Of a stretch of DNA of 64,000 nt, positions 37,801 through 47,822 are shown in pieces. Where the stretch lies: the NCBI RefSeq assembly GCF_000003815.2, contig NC_049993.1:11618851-11682850 (forward strand), given 5' to 3'. Each line of letters begins with the position of its first letter. Position 1 is the first letter of the stretch. The notes beneath the pieces were generated by a model. That model was not told the origin of the DNA and did no database searches. It saw nothing but the letters and a program-made list of their open reading frames with translations. The translations under genes and the position numbers were made by a program. The stretch comes from Branchiostoma floridae (lineage: Eukaryota > Chordata > Leptocardii > Amphioxiformes > Branchiostomatidae).

Positions 37801-39716
37801 TCCGGATATAAACAACAACAGCGATTGCTCGTATGGAAAAATAATCTAAGGAACCATAAAAAGGTGACCACAATGAACAGGTGGACTATTAAAAATTTCC
37901 TTTGGACTGCTAAAAATTTGTCTTCCTCCCCTTTTTTTGTATTAATTCATACATGTCATAGTTAGGATAAACCTATTCTCCAACTAGATCTCTTTTGCAC
38001 ATTAATTCACAGCTATGATATTAAAAATCTCGCCAACAAGATTACTCCAGTGTCACTGACAAAAGACACTGAATGGTACATCTGAAACGTCTGGCCGCTT
38101 CCAAAATCATATCCAGTTGCTTGAGTAACTGCTCTTTGGCATAACAAACAGGTGGTCTCCATACTAGTCATCACTAGTCAGGGCTCGAAATACCACCTGC
38201 ATATGCAGGTTAGTGCAGGTAAAATTGGAGCTGTGCAGGTATTTCTGATGTCTACCTGCACCTAACCTGCACTGGTCCATGTACTGGGTTTTATACATAA
38301 ATGTCATATGATGTAGGTATATGTGGATTGTTATCAGCTGCATTGAATGTTACCACCTATAAAGTATAAAAAATAGCAATGTTTCCTGAAAAATCATACT
38401 TCCTAAATCAGAGTGATGCAGGTAAAATTTGTCAGGTGTAGGTAATTTTCAATCATGTTACCTGCAACAGAGCAGGTATGCAGAAAAAATATTTTGAGCC
38501 CTGCTAATATACATGTATATGTGTGACAAGTCCAGAAAGTTGACTGAATGGTAGTACTCACCACAAATGCCATCATTGACCCTGGAGGAAGGGATGGTTT
38601 TTGGAGTGAAGCCCTTGTTACTGCAGTAGTACATCATGTTGGGACAGGCAGCAGTACCTTTGTTAAAAAAAAGTTCCACAATCTCATACCTTTGCCAAAT
38701 AGTGTTACACATGTCTGGCATGACAAAAAAAGATTCTCATTTTTATACCAACAATATCAAAATAGGCCATAAGGACATTATTTGCCACCCAAAATAACAC
38801 AAATTGTTCAAAGTCTCACATTTCCAAAGATGGCTATTTTAACATTTCCTCATTAATTACATATATGAGGCCCAATTTGCATGATTAATGTATAAAAATG
38901 TTCATCTTCATTGAACTTTCAATAACTGGTTGATAAAAAAAAGCAAATAGCCTGTCACTAGATGTGTAATAGATAAATCAAATGTACAATCTTACCTGGT
39001 TCGTCGGTCCCATCCTTACAGTCACAGTAATCATCATTAACCTGATCAAAGGGGATGGTCGCTGAGCCGTCTAAACAAGTGAAGGGCTTCGACTCATCAT
39101 AGAAGGGTTTATCTAAAGAAAACATGATGGAAAATGCCTAGATTAAAACATATCAACATCACAGTTGTTCTGATCAATAACGTTGTGGATGTCAAGATCA
39201 CTGTCAAAATAACTACGGTCCTTACACTACCTTTAGAATTGGTAACATCGAACAAAATACACACGACAGGTTATTTAGGTCACACATAAATTATTACACA
39301 CCGACACCTGGTTGGCACATACAGTTGTAACACTAGAATTTACGAGAACACCATGTCACGAATACTGCAAATAAAATGGGGATAAAATGGTGACTGCGAA
39401 ACGTTGATGCACAACCCTGAAGGATTAGTATTATCTTGTCGAACCACTCTCTGCAGTGAAGCAGAACAATGGTGACTTCCTTTGTGAGGAGCCTTTTTCA
39501 GCAAATACAAGTGGGGAGGGCGACACGTGGACAAGGCATGTTTCAACAGTACTTACGCAGCAACGATACTCCCCTCGGCCGCAAAATTTCTACCGCAGCT
39601 GTGTTATAAAATGGACTAACTATGTGTAAAACTAGAAGTGCTAAGAACATTTCTCCGTATAGAAATGAGCGAAAATTGCACAAAATCCCTCGTACACACG
39701 GCATCGTTTCCGCCAT
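28821..39716 (-). CDS. PRKCSH: Glucosidase II beta subunit (PRKCSH), 16 exons
   Basis: The regulatory subunit of ER glucosidase II, which trims glucose from N-glycans for calnexin/calreticulin quality control. Exons in order: 39716-39557, 39112-38996, 38657-38562, 37236-37179, 36599-36482, 36109-36046, 35717-35652, 35284-35200, 34600-34522, 34182-34093, 33685-33556, 33173-33003, 32457-32388, 31975-31811, 31140-31041, 28964-28821. Phases close to 570 residues (human about 528). Seen: a hydrophobic signal segment ([14 protein letters not shown]), then [15 protein letters not shown], and cysteine-rich [12 protein letters not shown] and DCCDGTDEY; a charged helical part; two EF-like loops (249-260, 268-279); E-rich and D-rich stretches; and the mannose-6-phosphate-receptor-homology domain ([29 protein letters not shown]). 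The C-terminus is HEEL, a variant of the ER-retention signal HDEL. Confidence 0.96.
29422..30975. mobile_element. Giant palindromic (foldback) element, TTAA-flanked
   Basis: Two inverted arms of about 662 bases (29422-30083 and 30315-30975) surround a 231-base centre. They are nearly identical; one clear difference is GGCCTCG versus GGCCGCG, and a few more occur near the inner ends. The outer ends read AGGACAGC...GCTGTCCT and are flanked by TTAA (29418-29421, 30976-30979). TTAA targets with RR...YY tips fit the Kolobok superfamily; piggyBac also uses TTAA. The same 75-residue open frame therefore appears on both strands (29804-30031 plus; 30367-30594 minus); I treat it as a by-product of the palindrome. 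It lies in the last intron of PRKCSH. Confidence 0.85.
31146..31220. repeat. Short tandem duplication
   Basis: The unit 'aacacaacacaaactgtaaa' plus 'ctcactc(a/g)ttcaaaa' occurs twice in tandem, just upstream (in transcript sense) of PRKCSH exon 31140-31041. Confidence 0.75.
35306..35437. repeat. 66-bp tandem duplication beside a PRKCSH acceptor
   Basis: Two copies (35306-35371 and 35372-35437) differ at very few positions ('ccatatgcag' versus 'ccatgtccag'). The duplication starts 22 bases upstream, in transcript sense, of the exon 35284-35200 acceptor, so it covers the likely branch-point zone. Confidence 0.85.
36771..36913. mobile_element. Inverted-repeat MITE (CATATCCAG family)
   Basis: Left end GCCCAAAAGTAGTTACTCAA and right arm reading, in reverse complement, ACGCCAAAAAGCAGC...CTGGATATGCTTTTGG. 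The phrase 'catatccagttgcttgagtaac' recurs near 38104 and 33812 and, in reverse, near 7019, which marks a dispersed family. It lies in a PRKCSH intron. Confidence 0.65.
37306..37484. mobile_element. Inverted-repeat MITE
   Basis: Arms share ATTCAA-TAC, AATCTCTAC, and AATAAAAACAGAGATTTACT (left), with the reverse complement at the right ending 'gtagagattaaatcgtacttgaat'. The inner part has a second inverted repeat around CTTCTTCAGC. It lies in the PRKCSH intron between exons 37236-37179 and 38657-38562. Confidence 0.75.
38179..38503. mobile_element. MITE with CAGGGCTCGAAAT termini (GCAGGT-rich)
   Basis: Starts CAGGGCTCGAAAT and ends ATTTTGAGCCCTG. The flanks are ctagt (38174-38178) and ctaat (38504-38508), a near-matching 5-base duplication. 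The interior is made of repeated TGCAGGT / ACCTGCA words, unlike the GGTGCAC words of the element at 2207-2582. It lies in a PRKCSH intron. Confidence 0.8.
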
Positions 39717-39748
39717 CTTGGGAAATTTTGGTCCCGTGCGCAGGCGCA
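39703..39748 (-). promoter_or_regulatory. TISU-like start context and NRF1-like site of PRKCSH
   Basis: The start codon lies in CAAGATGGCGGA, matching the TISU/YY1 element SAASATGGCGGC at 11 of 12 positions. TISU directs initiation on very short 5' UTRs. An NRF1-like TGCGCAGGCGCA (39737-39748) sits about 20 bases upstream, consistent with a transcription start just before the ATG. No TATA box was seen. Confidence 0.6.
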
Positions 39749-40832
39749 TGATTTGTGATCTGCTGATTGGTCAACAGTTACTTTCCCTTTCCCAGGGTTC
39801 TCTTTGGCAGGTGCTTCGAGAAAATATTATGAACCACCTGCTACTTAAAGTATTACAAGAAAAACAAACAAAAGGGGACAAACCTTGGTCCGATAAAAAG
39901 CTTCTGAAAATGTGTACTAAGAACTCGTCCGATAGGCTTAACTATGTCTTTGAAGACGGTGCAGACACCAGATACACCGTGTAAAGAGAAAGTAAAGTTT
40001 AACCCTAATCATATTCATTGTCATAGATTAATATCAATAAAAAAGTTTGGACCAGTCTAAGTAGAAAAAAATGATTAGTACAGGCGTGTCTGAACGTTCA
40101 CGATATCGGAGCATCACTTAGGCGACGTATCTTCGTTATTGATAAATTATTCATAAAGATTATGTTGCCAAAAGCGTCCACATGTTATCATCTTTTTGCA
40201 TATCAATAATTCATAGCTACGATTGCACCCTAACCGATTGAAATGTTCATATTAGGAATAGCGCACCTCTCTGTAATATAATACTGCTTCCTGTTGCATT
40301 GAATGGCACCCTTGAAATTTTTCATGTTGAAATGACGTCAGGTTGATTTTTGCAAAGCAGTTAAATATTGTCCTATCATGATTGAATTCTCCATTAGCGA
40401 TGGTAAGTTGATCTACGGTGAACATTAGGGTGTTTCCCTAATCATAGAGGGTGTGGATGGTAAACGCCCATACCCAGGAATAGTAAACACTTCACCATAA
40501 AGAAGGTCAAGCCATTGCTACAACAGCAACAGCAACTTCTTTTAAATTGTGTTGGAAAAGTAGTTTGAACTCACGAAATACCACAAGGTAAGGATTAATA
40601 GGTGTTTTGTACCTATTTGCTACCTGCATCTTTGATCGTAGAGGTCTATGATAAGACGTACATTTATAAAATAGAGTGCAATATTAGCCCGGTTGGTTTA
40701 AGCATGTATGTTCAATGGGAAGCAAGGAACAAGCCTACAGACTTTGCCTGTAGTCCAATTTTTCCAGTTACTGTTTGTTATACATGTGTATCTATTATCA
40801 TGATTTTTATATTTTTACAGAGAACAATTGCA
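39717..40832. other. Intergenic between PRKCSH and the IFI44-like gene
   Basis: The PRKCSH promoter occupies the left end. At the right end a non-coding first exon of the IFI44-like gene is likely: ACCACAAG|GTAAGG gives a donor at 40588, and the acceptor TTTTTACAG at 40820 opens the coding exon 12 bases before the ATG. No other exon was seen. Confidence 0.5.
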
Positions 40833-43800
40833 ATGGCTTCCTACTTGCCTCGCGTAAACAAAAACAACACCAGTGTTCTTTTGTCAGGGGAACATGAGCA
40901 GAAGCTGAGGCAGTGGCTGAAGAAGCCTACGTCCGATTTTAAACTGCTTTTCAAAGCGACCGCGAACACCTACAACGCCCAGGAATTCCACCGTCTGTGT
41001 GACAACCAGGGGCCAACCATCATTGTCGCCTACAGCAACAGCGGCGACGTTTTTGGGGGGTTCGCCAGCGTGTCGTGGAGAAGCGCGGGAAGGCACGTCA
41101 CCGCACCTGGGTCCTTCCTCTTCAACCTGAACAGTAAAGTGCGCTTCCCGCTTAAACAGCAAGGTGACGCTTCTGCTTTGTATGACGACGGGGCTTACGG
41201 ACCGACGTTTGGAGGCTACGACTGGGTTTCCTTCACCGGGTCCGGGATGAAATCCTCCTTGTTGGGCCCACCTCACTCCCGAGTTGAAGCCCAGGGGGCC
41301 AGGGGTAATATCGGGAACTCTTATTCCCCCCACGGGACCGACAGAGCGGTGTCGTATGAGGAGTTTGGGGGGCTAGAGGCGTACGGATATCTGACTGGCA
41401 CCTTCTGCGCCGACCTGGACTACAAGGACATCGAAGTCTACACCATCAGAGGTGCGTTGTTGACGTTATCAGATGGGCTGATGTAAGGTAAAATCTTTCA
41501 CTGAGAACAGCGATCCGGCTACACGACGAGAAAGGTAGTAGAAAAATCTTACAACTAGTCTTATACGTTTCACTATATTTTTATTGCCGTTTTGACAGAC
41601 AAGCCAGTCGTTATCAGTGGAAAGAGAGCGGATGCTAGTCCAAATGTGCCGAGGCTTAAAGAGACAGCCTGGAGGACCATGGAGTGGACTGTTAGGTACT
41701 TCTTTCTACAACGTCATCATTCGTATCTTACAGTTGTCATTGTTAAAAGTTCTGCCCTTTGAGTTAACATGTGCTGCACATGTTCATGTTTTAACCGGCA
41801 ATAGACACATGTATAGCCATACAGCGGAAACATATTAAGTTCATCTAATAAGTCTAAAAGGTAGTATTTAAAGGAACTAAAAAATTGGCCATATCGTTAC
41901 ATACCAGTACACCATGAGCGGTCACTTTCGGTACAAAATATGTTGATGCAGGTTAGACGTTAAGTACAGAATGTTTTTGGTTATCTTCTCATACGTGCAG
42001 TACAAGAGATGACCTGGTGCGAGAAGTGAGTGAGTACCGTCCCCTGGACAGCACTAAGGTTCCACAAGCACAGATCCTGCTGTTGGGCCCGGCAGGGGCA
42101 GGGAAGTCCAGCTACTTCAATACCATCAACTCCATCTTCAGGGGCCACGTGACGTCACAAGCTGTCACTGGGATAGCGCCGCACAGCCTGACTAACAAGG
42201 TACACTTCGCACATGCGCAGTAAGCACTGCCAAATACGGGGTTGCGAAAATTGATTTCTATTGAACGATTGCAGTATCACTGGCAATAACTTACTCACAA
42301 TAAGGGAATAGGCTATTCCAAATAAGCCATGGTTTATATGCTCAGAAAAGGTGTCTTTTAAAACAGTAAAAACGTCATAAGAGATTTGACACTAAGACGT
42401 GTTCAGAATTTCTAACCAGAAGCTCTCCCCAAGTTATCGAACCTGATTGATGAATGCAGTAGGTAGTGACAGTTCGTTGTTTAAAAAGGAAACTACTGAT
42501 ATTGTTTATGTAATAGTGGGGTTCAAGCGCCGCCACTGAAACTGACCATGCCAAAGGCTCTGAGCTTTTGGCGTAGTGGTTTCCGGCGCTGGGTTTGTGG
42601 TCTGGTGGCTGGGTTTGGCGCGGGTTTGAATCCTGAGAGCCAGGAGACTGTTTCTACTCCTTTCTTACATTTATGTATTGGATGATCTCTCTACAGTTCC
42701 GGCGGTACGAGGTCCGGTCCGGCAGGGACGGCGGTGCGCTGGGGTTCCGCCTGTGCGACACGATGGGTCTGGAGGACGGGCAGGGTCTGGGCGTGGCAGA
42801 CATACCCTACCTGCTGGGCGGGAACGTACCTGACAGGTACCAGGTGAGAACGATCCCAGCTAGTGTAGAAAGGTGCTAACGATTCGCCTTTGAGATTGTC
42901 TTGAGACTGGAAGAACACGGTTGTTACAATGCAGTAGATCTGTGCACTCTAAGTTCTATGAATCAATGAATGGATCCGGAGAACTTTTTTTTGCATATTT
43001 TTGCCCCACTGGGATAAGCACAGGTCACATAGTAACAATCATATAACGTTACATGTGATAATGTGCATAAATACGTCTATTACACTACTGTAGTACATTC
43101 GACTTCTTGTCGCTATATTATAAGCTTTATGATTGGTTGGAGTTGGTTTATCGAAGGCTGTAAGGAATAGAAATTTCTCTTTACTATTCAAGTTTAAGTA
43201 GTTTAACACAACTTTAAGTCGAATAGAATTTTTCTATCGCTATCATTCAAAGGACAATGTAAGTAAGATATGAGATATGGACATCAGCCATTAAAGATAC
43301 ACCAACAAATCTTTTTTTTAAATCTTTTCCCCTAAAAGTTCAACCCAGCCGTGTCCATCGATCCCAGCATCCCCGAGTTCAAGGTCAAACCTCCCCTGGC
43401 TGAGACCATCCATTGCGTCACGTTCGTCATCGACGCATGCGTGATGAGCGTTTTGTCGCAAGGCATTGTGGATAAAATTAAAGGCTTGCGGACAAAAATC
43501 AACGAGCGAGGTTTGTACTTCTGAAATGTTCTTTGAGTTTCACATGCAGAATATTATATACACCAATAGGAACAATTTCAATACACAAATAGAAACAATT
43601 CTCTGGTGGGCCGTTAACAACCCGCTTTTGCGTGGTAACTGTTGCTAGGCAGTTTTTCATGCTTGGCAACGAGTAACTTACAGGACTGGTGTCTTTTTTT
43701 TTACCCGAAGACGTCTTAATTTCTGAGCCGTATGAAACAAACTTTTGTAGCCAAGATCGAATCTATTACATGTTTTGTTTCCTATAAATCTTCTCAAATC

Positions 43801-45415
43801 TGTTCTGATACATTTCTCTGAGCAATTTTTTTTCATAGAAATGTATATAAGTTACAACCTACCCTCTACAGGTATCCCGACAGTGGTATTATTGACTAAA
43901 GTGGACGAGGTTTGCCCAGAGGTGGCTAAGGACCTATCCGTGGTGTACAGCAGCGCGTGAGTTCAGAAAACTTTTTTCTGGGTTCAAACAAAAGTTGAAA
44001 TGCCGGCCGTAACTTAAACCACAAATCTTCCAACCTCTCATTGAACATGTTTAAGAGTGGACAATAATGGCAGGTCGATGTAGCACTTTGCCAGCTCGGT
44101 ATAAAAAGGTGACTTTCTAGTACTTAATAAAAGTTATATATAGACAGAGGTAGTTAGCCAGATTACTTTATGTACTGTTACAGTTTGTTGTTAACCATAC
44201 TGTATTTTTCACTCAGATTTGTACAGGAAAAAGTAAAGGAGCTGAGCGGAAGGCTCGGAGTTTCTGTGTCCAATATCCTCCCAGTCAAGAACTACGCCAC
44301 GGAGATGGAACTAGACCGGAGGGTAACGTTACAAGAATAGACCTATAATACCTGTCAATCACAATTAGCAGTTCAACCAATGATAGTAATTAGTGGTAGG
44401 ACAAATGAAAGACTGACTGCATGTCCGCCAACTATTAATTTTGTCTTTCTACATTTTGATGGTGGTGGTGGCAGTGGGACATGTGTGTGTAATGGATCTC
44501 ATGACGTGCAATCTTGTCAATGACATAAAACAAACAAGGCACTATTTTTACTTTGTTTTGTGTGATTTGTTGCCATTAGTCATACTTGTACGTTTTGCAT
44601 GATGTATTCCCATCATAAAATCAAGGGTAACACAAATCCATGTTAGGGCGCAGTGACGCCGCCGATGTAGTCCAGTGAGACACCATACCTGCTTAACATC
44701 CCTGTTGACCTTCGCTTAGTTATTGTAATTCACGTTAAAAATTGTCATGACAAAGCGCATGTGACGTTTGCCTGGAGTCCAGCCTTGTTTGCTTCACTCC
44801 GCTCAGTAAGGTCGCTACCCGCCAATCCGCTTGAGTTAGCTCATTACGTGACGTCACTATCAAACGTTTGAAACTTGTTGGCGGGAGCGACCTTAACGTG
44901 CACTCTCACTGCACTTGCATCAAGATTGCGTCACTGCGGGGTTCGTTCACTGCGTCACTGCTTTGTTATCTCCTCAGATTTTGTATAATTTAGATATTGC
45001 GTAATACGTAAAAGTATGACTTAGAAGACGACAAAATACACAAAAAGTAAGAAAATTCGTTCTTTATCTCTGAAATTCGTTGAGTATCTTTCGAACCTCG
45101 CGGTGACGCAAGCGTGACGCAAATGCAGTGAGAGGGCACCTTTAGGGAGAGAACTAAAGCAAACAAGGCTGGACTCCTGGCTCATGTGACGTAGCGCCCA
45201 AAAAAAAAAGGAATAATTCTTCCGGCCACTTTGACTCACAACCAACGTTCTTGTCTCTGTCCTCCCACTAGGTTGATATCCTGGCTCTCACCGCCCTCAG
45301 ACAGATGCTGCGCTTCGCCGATAACTACTTTGACGACTTCGATGAGGACCAAGAAGAAGAGCATGACGGGAGTGACGTCGAACCAGTCGACATCATTCAT
45401 GTGTCCACTAATTGA
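40833..45415 (+). CDS. IFI44/IFI44L-like TLDc-GTPase
   Basis: Coding exons: 40833-41451, 41599-41695, 42001-42199, 42697-42843, 43339-43510, 43872-43956, 44217-44322, 45272-45415; the phases close to 522 residues. The N-terminal TLDc-type domain shows LFKATANTYNAQEFHRLCDN, GPTIIVAYS, GDVFGG, YGPTFGG and DYKDIEVYTI. It is followed by a GTPase-like domain with the P-loop GPAGAGKS (268-275), DTMG (326-329, DxxG) and TKVD (420-423, G4). The downstream match to vertebrate IFI44L is clear (DIPYLLGGNVPDRYQF; DILALTALRQMLRFADNYFDD). The ATG at 40833 was chosen because it follows an acceptor at 40820; an in-frame ATG at 40602 lies in presumed intron. Vertebrate homologues are interferon-induced; no convincing ISRE was found here. 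The C-terminus is very acidic. Confidence 0.92.
42541..42665 (+). repeat. tRNA-derived SINE
   Basis: An A-box-like TTTTGGCGTAGTGGTTTCCG and a B-box-like GGGTTTGAATCCTG, with the leader 'actgaccatgccaaa' shared with 5290-5405. It lies in an intron of the IFI44-like gene, ending about 30 bases before exon 42697-42843. Confidence 0.6.
44768..45182. mobile_element. Foldback element with 10-bp direct repeats
   Basis: Ends carry inverted GGAGTCCAGCCTTGTTTGCTT (left) and AAGCAAACAAGGCTGGACTCC (right). The perfect 10-base repeat catgtgacgt flanks it (44758-44767 and 45183-45192). The interior contains further inverted CpG-rich pieces around GCGTCACTGC. It lies in the last intron of the IFI44-like gene. 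A 10-base duplication again suggests a MULE-type family, though the TIR is short. Confidence 0.65.
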
Positions 45416-45616
45416 TGATTTTGGGCGTTTGTTTACAGCGGGTGGATTAGGTCATGCTGGTGTGATTATATGGATGACATTCTCTGAGAAGCCCCAAACT
45501 GACCACAAAAAAAAAACAGTTTGGCCAAAACAGTTGCCTTCATTGTTGAATTTAAGTGATCAGTAAGGTTTAACGAATGAGTAAACACACAGAGTATGGT
45601 ATATATACCAAATAAT

Positions 45617-45780
45617 AGTCTACGCCCGTTTTGGACACATACGTACACTTTGACCTCACTTCTGTTAAAGAATAGATTGTGGATAGACCGGTTTTTAAGA
45701 TGTAAAGGTCTAAAACAGTCTACGCCCGTTTGACCTCGCCTCTGTTAAAGAATAGATTGTGGATAGACCGGGTTTTAAGT
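45617..45780. repeat. Imperfect tandem duplication (100-bp period)
   Basis: Two copies begin AGTCTACGCCCGTTT at 45617 and 45717; the second lacks about 17 bases present in the first. Both contain 'aagaatagattgtggataga'. Confidence 0.8.
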
Positions 45781-47332
45781 AGATGCATGTATATAATGTA
45801 AAGACGTCGACAGCTTGGAGAGTTAAGGTGGGAATATTTTCACAGTACAACTTCTAGATATTCTAGAAAGCCATCTCTCTCACTGCACATGACCTTGGTT
45901 TGATAGTTAATCTGATAGTTTGTAAGTGGTGAAAATATGTTTCAAAGTGTTCAAATACCTTCCCAAATGAAAAAAAACTACTGTAAACGTACTATAGTCA
46001 TTATGTTTTCTGGCTCTCACATTGAATCTATGATTTGAGTGATTTTATCCATAAATTTCACTTGCGAAGATCGTAACAGTTATGGTTTTAGGTAGCTTCA
46101 GTCAGGCTAACATCCAAGGCCCAGTCGGGCTGTTTGTGGAAACCACTGAAAACAACAAGTGACCGTAGGTAACATACTCTGTGACCTAATTATGTTTTAT
46201 GTCGGTTGTGATGTTTTCTGTGGTGTACGACTTGGTGTTTATATCGCATACAGAACACATCACATCAACTTAGACCAAAAACTTAAAACGCAAAATGTTA
46301 ACAGTATGCTATATCAAACCAACCTCAGTACTGGAAACGCAAAGCCAGAACGAGGACAACATCTGCTTGACGATATTCAAGGCTTAATGCGCGATCATAA
46401 CGAAGACCTGAACCACTTTACCGGACGGGGTAGGGGTGACAACTGAAGTTATTACACCCATGATAAAAACAGCTACCGCGAAAAAAAAGAACGTTTCGCA
46501 ACGGAGTACAGACGGCATGCCAAACCACATACGATTGCGGCAAACGGAACATAGAGTTATAGGTGCGAACACTCAACACATAAAGTGATCACAAGACTCT
46601 GTCGCTGGAGAACAAATGCATTCATATTCACAAATAATGCCCACGATTATTCTCTTGACGTGTTAGGTTGGTTTGTGTCCTTGACATCATGCTTTCCGTT
46701 CGCGAAGGTTGCCCGGACTGGCCCTGGTTTGGAAAAGTGTAGGTAGTCCGTGGTGACAATAACTAAACTTGTGTAGCATAATCTAAAGGGCATATGCATG
46801 GGGTGTGTCATTTTAATACTGATCTGTGCTCGGAACTGTGCCCAAACTTGTGACGACATGTTTTGGCACAGTTCCATGAGATTTGCGACAACAAAAGGAT
46901 ACATGGGGTGCGACTGACCAAAGGTGGGATAAATGCATGCAGCAAGATCTGCGGTTGTATACTCGAGTCGTATACATAAGTGAATGTAGTACGTCGAAGT
47001 AAGTTCTAGTGACGCCGAGGACTGAGACTGGTGAATGCCACTCGATTCTGAGTTGTAAATCAAACAAATTTTTGGTGATAAAAAAGCATTTCAAGTATTT
47101 GGTGGCTTGCCGTATTTCAGCCATAACGTCACGGGTTCTGCATAAGTATTCATATTACTCGCTCAATCCGTGATTGTAGATTCTTTATATCGAATGTTCG
47201 CAATTGTGCTGTAATTACAGAAATCTGTTTAATACCTGCAGAGCAAGGACAACTCCTGTTGGATCACACCTCGTCCGTAAACAATCCGTGGCTACGGGTG
47301 ACCTTTTCAACACGACCTTTATATAAATAAAA

Positions 47333-47612
47333 GCGTGCGTATATATTCAAGTCCGTATGAGGCATGTTCGGAAGTCGTAGCCTCTACTAGGCTCCATAGG
47401 ACGTTGGAAAAATAGTAGAAATTGGACAAATATAGACAGATAACATGTCAGTTGGGTCGCAAACCAAACTCATCAGACAGCTAACTCGTTTGGCATGTTA
47501 TCTCTCTACATTTGTCCAATTTCTATAATTTTTCCAGCGACCTGTGGAGCCTAGTAGAGGCTAGGACTTCCATACGGACCTCATATGGACTTGAATATAT
47601 ACGCACGTGTGA
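47333..47612. mobile_element. Inverted-repeat MITE, full copy
   Basis: Left end GCGTGCGTATATATTCAAGT and right end the reverse complement (ACTTGAATATATACGCACGT). Long inner arms share GTAGCCTCTACTAGGCTCC and GAAATTGGACAAATATAG. It is the same family as 22394-22660. Confidence 0.8.
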
Positions 47613-47627
47613 ACCTACCTTTACATG

Positions 47628-47822
47628 GCCCGTATGAAGTCTGTATGCAATTCTCAGCCTCAGGCTCCACGTGCACAGGTCGCTGGAAAAATACTAGTAG
47701 AAATTTGACAAATATAGATACATAACATGCCAGAGGAGTTAGCTGGCCGATAAGTATGGTTTGTGAACAGCTAACTTTCTTCGCATGTTATTTGTCTATA
47801 ATTGTCCATTTTCTATTAATTA
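47628..47822. mobile_element. Inverted-repeat MITE, degraded partial copy
   Basis: It repeats the order 'cccgtatgaagtctgtatg', 'aggctccacgtgc', 'gtcgctggaaaaata', 'gacaaatatag' and 'cagaggagttagctgg', then the inverted 'gcatgttatttgtctat'. It lies next to the full copy at 47333-47612, with the outer right end missing. Confidence 0.65.

Noticed and set aside
39622..39984. 120-residue plus-strand frame overlapping the PRKCSH start
   Set aside because: It is antisense to PRKCSH exon 1 and its promoter, and shows no domain.
39985..40010. IRF/ISRE-like GAAAGTAAAG upstream of the IFI44-like gene
   Set aside because: Only a half match to GAAANNGAAA, and 840 bases from the start codon; too weak to claim.
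46159..46446. 95-residue plus-strand frame
   Set aside because: No homology recognised, no splice or promoter context.
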